Assembly: GCA_016182605.1 (NCBI GenBank)
Contig: JACPGE010000082.1
Location: 1-62,090, forward strand
Reading direction: 5' to 3'
DNA length: 62,090 nt
Source: Candidatus Hydrogenedentota bacterium
GTDB lineage: Bacteria; Hydrogenedentota; Hydrogenedentia; Hydrogenedentales; JAEUWI01
Both the position numbers and the translations under genes were made by a program. The notes below the pieces were generated by a model. It was not told the origin of the DNA. It saw nothing but the letters and a program-made list of their open reading frames with translations, and ran no database searches. Each line of letters begins with the position of its first letter. The stretch's first letter is position 1. Positions 46,387-53,346 of this stretch are shown here, one piece after another.

Positions 46387-49300
46387 TCAAGACTTGTGTG
46401 CCAGCATCTCATTCGCTTTCGCCAACACGATTTCAGGGGTGATCTGAGCAAGACAAACCTGTTCTCCGCAGGCCATGAGCGCTTTGGGATCGGCCACATA
46501 GCACGGGCAGCACGGAATGTCGCTCTGAAGATACCGATTCGTCGCGGAATCCCCCCAAGGGGCGTTCTTTGAAGGCATGGTAGGGCCAAAAATTGCCAGG
46601 ACCGGTGTTTTCATCGCAGCGGCAACATGCATCAGGCCTGAATCATTGGAAATAAACAGTCGGCAGTCCCGTATCAGCCCCGCCGTTGCACGCACATCCA
46701 GTTTGCCAGCGAAGTTGTGCACGGTGCCCAACGGACGACGGGACAATCCCGCGATGACACATTCAGCGTCTTGGCACTCGTCTGGGCCGCCACAGAGGAC
46801 CACCTGATAGCTTTCTGGCAGCATATCCAGCAGCGAAGACCAGTACTCAAGGGGCCATTTCTTCTTCTGCATGTGCGCCGAGCCCGACGCGCCGCAATGA
46901 ATGCCAATTAGATTCCCGTTGAATCCAAGCTTCACTCCGGTTCCTTCATCACACGGGAATTCCATGTCTGGCGTGTCGCCTTCCCATCCCAACTGACGAA
47001 TGATATCGAGGTTGTGCAACACCTCATGACGATGCACAAAATCGACTTTGGGATGGGTGATGTGCCTGGGAATAACCCGCTTCAGATAAGGCGTGGGGCG
47101 GCCAAGATTTGTAAATGGCGGATACAGTGCAACGTCAAACTCTCCTGCGCCAATTCTCTCCTCAAGTTCCATTGGATCTACCGCGCCTGTTGCCGGATCT
47201 TTGCGCTCCAAACTCAATACGCGATCCACCAAATCTTCAATGATCTTGGCTTCCTGTCTGAAGCAGACCATCGTAATAATTGCGTCTGGCAGGTGAGATC
47301 GTAATGCGCGCAACGCGGGAACGAACATCACCATGTTGCCAATGCCGGACGGTTTCACAACAAGAATTCGTTGCGGCGCCACCGTCGGAGCTGAGCTGTT
47401 CGGCATTATCTCGACGCCAACGGGCCGGGAAGATTTGGGAGCGGCGGAAAGGTCTGGCTTCAATCGGGGCACATATGAAGCCGTCACACCGTCTGGTTCC
47501 CTTCCCGGCTTGACATATTCCAGGACCTCGAAACCGTCTAGTTTATAGTACTCGAAGTCATCGGCGCGCACAGCCGCACCCCAACACGCCACAAAGGTCT
47601 CACGGTTGTACATGATGGACTTGCCGCGGCCTTCAGTCTTTCCCTCCAAGTGAAATACCACACTTGCAGGTTCATAGAGCATGGTTTTTCCAAGTTGTTG
47701 CTTCATCCGGAAGCAGAAGTCCATGTCTTCTCCGCCATTGGCGTAAACCGGATCGAGCCCACGAAGCCGTATGTAGTCAGCGGCCCGGATCGCCAGACAC
47801 GCCCCAGTCAGGACTTGGAATGTCCGCGATATATTGACGCATGCCGCATCTCCCGGCGCGCCTTTGTAAATGTGATACGGGATCTTGGAGCGATTGGAAA
47901 ACACGATCCCAGCGTGTTGCACGGTGCCATCTTCATACAGCAGCTTCGGGCCCACTACACCAACATCGTCCTGGTTGGCCAGAGGCGCTATCAACGCATC
48001 CAGCCAACCGGGAGTAACAATAGTGTCATTGTTGAGCAGAACGATGACATCACCCCGGCTTTCGCTTGCCCCGACGTTATTCCCCAGGGAGAAAAAGTAG
48101 TTCTCATAGTTCTCGACCAGGCGCAGGCCCCGGTGTCGGCTTGCAATGCGCCGGAGTTCGTCGCGCGTCTCCTTGTTGCACCCATTGTCCACCAGCACCA
48201 CCTCGAATGAACACCGGGCACTGTGTTGATAGATGGAGTTCACACAATTCTCGGTCAGTCGCGCCTGATTGAACACAGGAATAACTATCGAAACGAGCCC
48301 TCTTATACGTAGAGGCAATTCCGCCTCCAGCGCGTCCCAGTCCACCAGGTGCTTGTTGAGCACTTTGAACTTGAACGTGGGCGCTTCCTCCGCCGTGATC
48401 TGGTTGAGCCGGCGGTGCTTGTTGTAGTCGCAAAGCGCAATGGGGACTTCCACCGGAACATGGTGTTCGGTGTAGCGCAGAATGAGATCCCAGTCGACCC
48501 AGCGCCGCAACGCCGTGTCGAATCCACCCAGTTCCCCGGCAAGTTCGCGCCGGTGCACAAAGATGTTGATGTCGATGTAGTTGTTCTTCAGCAAGGCATC
48601 GCGGCGAAAATGCAATTTGCGGTAGCTGAGCGCCCCGTCCGCGTCGTGGTCGACGATCCGCAGCGCCGCATAGCCGGTCTTCCGGCCACTGAGCGCGAGC
48701 GCATTCACCATATACAGCAGGTAGTCCGGGTGCCACGTGTTGTCGGAATCCAGATAAGCGATCACCGCGCCGCAGCTCTCTTGCAGCCCCCGGTTGCGCG
48801 CCCCGGACACCCCCTCGTGATCGATGCGGACGAAGCGGATGTTCCCGTGCGAACGCTGGTAGCGCGCCACAATCTCCGCCGTCTCGTCGGTGCTGCCATC
48901 GTCGACAATGAGCAATTCCCAATGGCCGTAGGATTGCGCCAGCACGCTCTCCAGCGCCGCGCCGATGGAGGCGGCCCGGTTGTACGTGGGCATGACGACG
49001 CTGGCCAAGAGTTCCTGCGGGCGCTTGCCCAGCTCCGTGCGAAGCCGTTGGAGATCGGCTTCCGGGAGCAGGGTCATTTCCCGGTTCGATTGATCTGCCA
49101 CCGTCCGTTTCAGGATCGTCTCGAAAGAGGCGTCCGAAGGGGGCGCTGCCGCGTCCTCCTTTGGCGGGGCTACGGCGCGTTCAGGCTTTTTTTTTTGGCC
49201 GAGCCCGAAAAGGCCCAGCAGTTTGAGACCCGGCGTTCCAAAACGCAGGAGCCGCCGCACCGCGGGATGCTCCCGCAATTCCTGCACGGATCGCCGCGCC

Positions 49301-50634
49301 TCGGCCCGCTCCCGCTGTGCGTTTTGTATGGACTGATTCAGACGCTTTTCCAGATCCCCGTATTTGACCCAGATTTCCTGAAGCTCATCCAGTTTCCCCT
49401 GAAATCTCCGGTTGCTCTCATCAAGGGGCACGCAGCCCGTCGCTGTTCTCCCGAGCCGGGCATCGGCCTGCGCCAATTGCTGTGCCTGGGCCGCGCGCAC
49501 ACGGCCCAGATCGGCAAGGGTGGCTTCCAGCCGCGCATTCTCCTGTTTGGCCGCCTGGAGTTCATTTCGGAGAGACTCTTCTGTCAGCTTCATGGCATCC
49601 AATTCCCCCTTCAGCGACGCGCCTGCCAGCTTCATGGCATCCAGTTCCCCCTTCAGCGACGCGCCCGCCAGCTTCACGCCATCGAGTTCCCCTTTCAGCG
49701 ACTCGTTGGCCGCCTTCAGGGTGGCGTTCTCACACTTCACGGCCATCAACTCCAGGGTGACGGCCTTGCTCTCGTTAACCTGCGCCTGCAATTGCTCCAG
49801 CGTGATTCCGGTCTTCCCCTCGCTCAGGTCCTGCAGATGGCTCTCCAGCGTCTTGATGTGCCGCCCCTTCACCGCCTGATCCGTGCGCACCTCCTTCAGC
49901 TTCAACTGCAAAAACTTCAGGTGCGCGTCGCTCGTGATCAACCCGGCCCAGCCGCGCCCAATCGCCTCCTCCGCCTTCGCGCAAACGGCCACAAAGAACT
50001 TCGCGTGGTCGTGCCCATAGGATCGCCATTCACGGACATCGGCAAGATTGCCCGTGCCCGTACCAATCGTCGTGAGCAGATGGATCTGCTGCGGTTGAAT
50101 CAGCACATGGGGAAAGGTGTCCCGCAACAACTGGCCGAAGGTGTCCCGCGAATACTCCGTAACGTGGTGGGGGTTCTGGTTGTCCAGCTCGAAGGGGTAA
50201 TCGATATTCGGCGTCGATACCAGGAATACGCCGTCCTCCGACAGCAGTTCCTGCGCGATACGGAAGAGCCTCAGGGGTTCGTTGATGTGCTCCACGATTT
50301 CGAAGGCCGTGATGCACTGAAACGGCTCGGGATGCACCTCCTTCACGCGCGCAATGAAATCGTCCGCACAAAGGTCCGCGCAAATGAAATTCACATTGCT
50401 CCGGCCGAAACTGTTGCGCGCGTATTCCACCGCCTCCCCGGAAATGTCCGTGCCCACCACCGACCGCGCAAATTCCGCCAGCATGCTCGCCCCGTAACCC
50501 GCCCCCGTGGCCAGGTCGAGCGCGTCCCGCCCCTGGGCATATTCCAGAGCAAGGGCATAGCGCACCCGGTGCTCAAACTCGAGCAGTTCCAGCCCGCGCT
50601 TCCCGGGGATACAGCGTTCTCCCGTGTACTCCAT
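46387..50634 (-). CDS. Five-module protein: methyltransferase - coiled coil - GT2 - GT2 - GT9
   Basis: The 1415-residue fusion begins with a SAM methyltransferase (about 1-230; ALDLATGAGYGASMLAEF binds SAM). A coiled coil (about 245-480) includes three 14-residue repeats. Two GT2 domains follow, near 540-760 (SVVMPTYNRAASIGAAL, AYLDSDNTWHP) and 775-1010 (SIVIPVFNQARLTENCV, VLLNNDTIVTPGW). Last comes a GT9 heptosyltransferase-like domain (about 1085-1415; ILVVKPSGIGNMVMF, HCGASGSAHMQKKKW, ISNDSGLMHVAAAM). Start 50634 follows GAGAGAGGTGAACGC; an open frame runs to 50718 through a palindrome. GC drops after about residue 775. Likely assembles and caps a surface glycan before export by the divergent ABC pair. 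Confidence 0.88.
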   Translation of the reverse strand: MEYTGERCIPGKRGLELLEFEHRVRYALALEYAQGRDALDLATGAGYGASMLAEFARSVVGTDISGEAVEYARNSFGRSNVNFICADLCADDFIARVKEVHPEPFQCITAFEIVEHINEPLRLFRIAQELLSEDGVFLVSTPNIDYPFELDNQNPHHVTEYSRDTFGQLLRDTFPHVLIQPQQIHLLTTIGTGTGNLADVREWRSYGHDHAKFFVAVCAKAEEAIGRGWAGLITSDAHLKFLQLKLKEVRTDQAVKGRHIKTLESHLQDLSEGKTGITLEQLQAQVNESKAVTLELMAVKCENATLKAANESLKGELDGVKLAGASLKGELDAMKLAGASLKGELDAMKLTEESLRNELQAAKQENARLEATLADLGRVRAAQAQQLAQADARLGRTATGCVPLDESNRRFQGKLDELQEIWVKYGDLEKRLNQSIQNAQRERAEARRSVQELREHPAVRRLLRFGTPGLKLLGLFGLGQKKKPERAVAPPKEDAAAPPSDASFETILKRTVADQSNREMTLLPEADLQRLRTELGKRPQELLASVVMPTYNRAASIGAALESVLAQSYGHWELLIVDDGSTDETAEIVARYQRSHGNIRFVRIDHEGVSGARNRGLQESCGAVIAYLDSDNTWHPDYLLYMVNALALSGRKTGYAALRIVDHDADGALSYRKLHFRRDALLKNNYIDINIFVHRRELAGELGGFDTALRRWVDWDLILRYTEHHVPVEVPIALCDYNKHRRLNQITAEEAPTFKFKVLNKHLVDWDALEAELPLRIRGLVSIVIPVFNQARLTENCVNSIYQHSARCSFEVVLVDNGCNKETRDELRRIASRHRGLRLVENYENYFFSLGNNVGASESRGDVIVLLNNDTIVTPGWLDALIAPLANQDDVGVVGPKLLYEDGTVQHAGIVFSNRSKIPYHIYKGAPGDAACVNISRTFQVLTGACLAIRAADYIRLRGLDPVYANGGEDMDFCFRMKQQLGKTMLYEPASVVFHLEGKTEGRGKSIMYNRETFVACWGAAVRADDFEYYKLDGFEVLEYVKPGREPDGVTASYVPRLKPDLSAAPKSSRPVGVEIMPNSSAPTVAPQRILVVKPSGIGNMVMFVPALRALRSHLPDAIITMVCFRQEAKIIEDLVDRVLSLERKDPATGAVDPMELEERIGAGEFDVALYPPFTNLGRPTPYLKRVIPRHITHPKVDFVHRHEVLHNLDIIRQLGWEGDTPDMEFPCDEGTGVKLGFNGNLIGIHCGASGSAHMQKKKWPLEYWSSLLDMLPESYQVVLCGGPDECQDAECVIAGLSRRPLGTVHNFAGKLDVRATAGLIRDCRLFISNDSGLMHVAAAMKTPVLAIFGPTMPSKNAPWGDSATNRYLQSDIPCCPCYVADPKALMACGEQVCLAQITPEIVLAKANEMLAHKS
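49187..49196. repeat. Ten-base homopolymer inside the fusion gene
   Basis: Ten consecutive T on the plus strand are A10 in the coding strand, encoding the lysines of GQKKKPE near residue 480. The tract sits between the coiled coil and the first GT2 domain. Such runs are prone to polymerase slippage and would separate the modules if shifted. Confidence 0.8.
49585..49710 (-). repeat. Three 42-nt in-frame repeats in the coiled coil
   Basis: Positions 49585-49626, 49627-49668 and 49669-49710 are tandem copies, the first two differing at two bases and the third more diverged. Each encodes a 14-residue unit like ASLKGELDAMKLAG, exactly two heptads, so copy-number change would lengthen the coiled coil without shifting its register. 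Confidence 0.85.
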
Positions 50635-50686
50635 GCGTTCACCTCTCTCCAGGGACACCGCGTGCCCCTCGACCGTCAACTGGGCC

Positions 50687-50726
50687 AAAGTATACTTTAC
50701 ATGCGAAACAAGGATCATGTAAAGTA
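50687..50726. promoter_or_regulatory. Overlapping palindromes between the fusion gene and the ABC exporter
   Basis: AAAGTATACTTT (50687-50698) is a perfect 12-base palindrome. It overlaps the left arm of TACTTTACATG (50693-50703), which pairs with CATGTAAAGTA (50716-50726) across 12 bases, an exact 11-base inverted repeat. The minus strand also has TTGACA (plus 50732-50737). The location between divergent glycan genes suggests an operator controlling both, but no regulator is identified. Confidence 0.55.
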
Positions 50727-50874
50727 AGCCCTGTCAAAAAGGCGGCTAAACCGGCCCGTTTGAAGCATTTGCCGGGCACGCGCCTCCCGCGGGACGCCGG
50801 GCCGCGCCGCGCGGATGGCCCGCTCCCCTCACCGGCCGCGCCGGCACAAGCTAAGGACTGAAAAACGTAACACG

Positions 50875-51654
50875 ATGCGCTGCATTGCCGCCGTCTGGAC
50901 ATATCGCCACCTTATCGCCCACAAGTCCTGGGCGGATTTCCGCGCGGAATCCCAACGCACCTTCCTCGGCATCGCCTGGTGGCTCCTCGATCCGGTCATC
51001 AACGTCATTATCTACTACCTCTGCTTCGGCGTCTTCATGAACCGCGCCGGAGGCGACTACATCCCCTATCTGACCACGGGAATCATCGCCTGGATGTGGT
51101 TCTTCTCCGCGCTCACCACCGGCGCCTCCGCCATCTGGAACAACGCCCAGGTGATCCGCCAGGTCGCCCTGCCCAAGATCATTTTTCCAGTCGCCCAGAT
51201 CGCCGTCTGCACCTACCGCTTCCTCTTCTCCCTCATCGTCCTCTTCAGCATCCTCTTTCTTTGGGGCTACCGCCCCGACGCCTACTGGCTCCTCCTGCCG
51301 CTCCTCATGGCCGTCGAGCTGCTCTTCATCGCCGGGCTCACCTTCGTATTCGCCGCATTCGTCCCCTTCGTCCCGGATTTGGCCAACTTCATCCAATATG
51401 CCTTCCGGCTCATCTTCTTTCTCTCCTGCGTCATGTACAAGCTCGAATCCCTCTCGCCCAACGCGCAGGCCTGGCTCCGCTACAACCCCATCGTCTACCT
51501 CCTCGACGCCTACCGCGACGTCTTGATGTACCACACCCTGCCCAATTTCGCCGCCATCGCTGCCATCAGCCTCTTTGGGCTCGCAGGCGCCGCCGCCGGC
51601 ATGCTCCTCATCGACCGGCTCGGGCCCATCTACGCCAAGAGAATCGTGCGATGA
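50875..51654 (+). CDS. ABC-2 type polysaccharide exporter permease (Wzm-like)
   Basis: The 259-residue protein has about six membrane helices. The cytoplasmic N-terminus YRHLIAHKSWADFRAESQRTFLGIAWWLLDP is the standard ABC-2 opening, with the amphipathic segment before the first helix. RYNPIVYLLDAYRDVLMYH near residue 210 is characteristic of O-antigen/capsule exporters. The start at 50875 fits family length; the frame is open from 50815, and no strong ribosome site was found. The stop overlaps the ATPase start in an ATGA. Together they would export an undecaprenyl-linked glycan across the inner membrane. Confidence 0.92.
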   Translation: MRCIAAVWTYRHLIAHKSWADFRAESQRTFLGIAWWLLDPVINVIIYYLCFGVFMNRAGGDYIPYLTTGIIAWMWFFSALTTGASAIWNNAQVIRQVALPKIIFPVAQIAVCTYRFLFSLIVLFSILFLWGYRPDAYWLLLPLLMAVELLFIAGLTFVFAAFVPFVPDLANFIQYAFRLIFFLSCVMYKLESLSPNAQAWLRYNPIVYLLDAYRDVLMYHTLPNFAAIAAISLFGLAGAAAGMLLIDRLGPIYAKRIVR

Positions 51655-52793
51655 ACCTGGAAACCCAGCACGAAACCCTTCTCTCCTTCCGGAACGTCGG
51701 TGTTTCCTACTGGCTGAGGCAGAACGCTTTCAAGCGCTCCCGCCACTTCGCCCTCAAAGACGTAACCTTCGACCTCAACCGGGGCGACTCCCTCGGGGTC
51801 ATCGGGCGGAACGGCTGCGGCAAGAGCACCCTGCTCCGCCTGCTTGCAGGGGTCATGGCGCCCGACCACGGGAAGATCGCCGCCAAACCCGGCCTGCGCG
51901 TCTCCCTCCTCACCCTGCAACTCGGCTTCGTCGACTACCTCTCCGGGCGCGAAAACGCGATCCTCAGCGGCATGTTTCTCGGCATGAAAAAACGCGACAT
52001 CATGAACCGCCTCAACCTCATCATCGAGTTCGCGGAACTCGGCGATTTCATCGATCAGCCCCTCTCCACCTATTCCTCCGGCATGCGCGCCCGCCTCGGC
52101 TTCGCCGTCGCCTTTCAGATGGATCCGGACATCATCCTCGTCGACGAAGTCCTCGGCGTCGGCGACGCCGACTTCCAGGCCAAGTCGGTGGAGATCATGC
52201 AGGAACGGATCCAGTCCGCCAACAGCACCGTGGTTTTCGTTTCCCATTCCGCCCCCCTCATCAAGAAACTTTGCAACCGTGCCATCTGGCTGGAAAACGG
52301 CGTGGTCAAAGAGAGTGGCGAGACCGCGAAGGTGGTGGACTTCTACGAGACGGCGCTCGCCGAGCACTACGTGCGGCAGATCGAGACGGAGATCAAGCAG
52401 GGCCTGCCCGTATTCATTCGCGCCAAAGGGGCCAACACCATCTACATCCTGCGCGATCGAAAGGTCCTGCCCATTCGATCATGGGACGAGTTTATTGCTC
52501 TGGGCGGCCGGACAGAAGCCATTCGCGTGGTGCTTCCAGACATATTCGCGGCCCTCCAGGACGCCCGTCAGGTCGATCGCGTGATCCGGCAGCTTGAGGC
52601 CAACGTTTTTTGCTTTGTCCGCCCGCAGGGCAAAAAGGCCGTATTCGCCATTCGAAACGGCAAACTGATTCCCGTTGAGTCGCCCGAAGATCTCGCACGG
52701 CTTGGGGGACACCCTGGGCTCATCCGCGAGATTACCCTGGAACAGTTTTTTGCAATTCGCGACGAGGGCATTCAGGGCGTACTCGACTTCTAA
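51651..52793 (+). CDS. ABC polysaccharide exporter ATPase (Wzt-like) with a duplicated C-terminal domain
   Basis: This 380-residue ATPase drives the Wzm-like permease. Walker A is VIGRNGCGKSTLLRLLAG near residue 55. The signature YSSGMRARLGFAVAF is near 143, followed by Walker B PDIILVDEVLGVGD and the H-loop VVFVSHSAP. Family C-termini are usually a beta-sandwich that binds the O-antigen end. Here two repeats of about 50 residues take its place: KGANTIYILRDRKVLPIRSW with DEFIALGG near 255-300, and QGKKAVFAIRNGKLIPVESP with EDLARLGG near 320-365. This repeat resembles DGKKRPI-type segments of extracellular proteins and may read the exported glycan. Confidence 0.9.
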   Translation: MNLETQHETLLSFRNVGVSYWLRQNAFKRSRHFALKDVTFDLNRGDSLGVIGRNGCGKSTLLRLLAGVMAPDHGKIAAKPGLRVSLLTLQLGFVDYLSGRENAILSGMFLGMKKRDIMNRLNLIIEFAELGDFIDQPLSTYSSGMRARLGFAVAFQMDPDIILVDEVLGVGDADFQAKSVEIMQERIQSANSTVVFVSHSAPLIKKLCNRAIWLENGVVKESGETAKVVDFYETALAEHYVRQIETEIKQGLPVFIRAKGANTIYILRDRKVLPIRSWDEFIALGGRTEAIRVVLPDIFAALQDARQVDRVIRQLEANVFCFVRPQGKKAVFAIRNGKLIPVESPEDLARLGGHPGLIREITLEQFFAIRDEGIQGVLDF

Positions 52794-53346
52794 GGCCTCG
52801 CGCCAAAATAAATCTAACAAGACGTGTTCGGATGGATTCGATATACGCGCTATATCCACGAACAAACTTGGTACAGTAATTTTGATCAAAGGCCAAAGGA
52901 TCTTGGACATTCCTGTCCGAGCGGGTCTGTGCGAGGACGGGGAAATAAAAACAAACAAGCGAAGGGGATGTTCGATTATACCGGGCGTGCCGAAGGCCCT
53001 GGGGCTCCGCAAAGCCCTTGAACGCGACCTCGGGGATACCTCGGACGGGAAAGCCCAAGAGCTTCTAGGAAAGACTCGGACAAGAATGTCCAAGATCCTT
53101 TGCGGGACTCGGACAGGAATGTCCAAGATCCTTTGTGGGGCTCGGACAGGAATGTCCAAGATCCATTCGGTGTCAATATTGGGTGGGCTTGAATTGGGCC
53201 GTTACCAGCGTACAGCACACCGGGGTGTGAATACGTAGAGAGGCACAGCGTTTGGCTCGCCACAATCACCCCACTTGTTACAATTAAATTGGCGCGAGGT
53301 CTAAGTCAATCGGGACGCGCCAAAACCCTTCCTTCAAAGCTTCACC
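52794..53346. other. 553-base gap with inverted and tandem 33-nt repeats
   Basis: No gene is supported. The stretch separates the ABC ATPase from the convergent large membrane protein. It contains the 33-nt tandem repeats (53040-53170) and one inverted copy (52896-52920). Local GC is lower and more mixed than in the genes. Long open frames read through it on the minus strand only because the 33-base period keeps all frames open. Confidence 0.65.
52896..53170. repeat. 33-nt tandem repeats with an inverted outlying copy
   Basis: CTCGGACAGGAATGTCCAAG with ATCCTTTG and a short G-rich end forms a 33-base unit. Copies start at 53075, 53108 and 53141, exactly in register, and a degenerate copy starts near 53040. 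An inverted copy, AAGGATCTTGGACATTCCTG, is at 52896-52915 and continues TCCGA. Each unit contains the near-palindrome GGACAGGAATGTCC, so each could fold into a hairpin or bind a dimeric protein. There are no unique spacers between units, so this is not a CRISPR array. Confidence 0.85.

Noticed and set aside
48349-50727. 792-codon plus-strand open frame opposite the giant fusion gene
   Set aside because: Antisense to well-supported methyltransferase and GT2 domains; composition is Arg/Leu/Gln-rich without motifs.
52479-53159. 226-codon minus-strand repetitive protein (ILDIPVR repeats)
   Set aside because: Its repeats are just the translated 33-base DNA repeat, and it runs into the ABC ATPase gene in antisense.
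53040-53170. CRISPR array
   Set aside because: The 33-base units abut directly with no unique spacers, and no cas gene is present.
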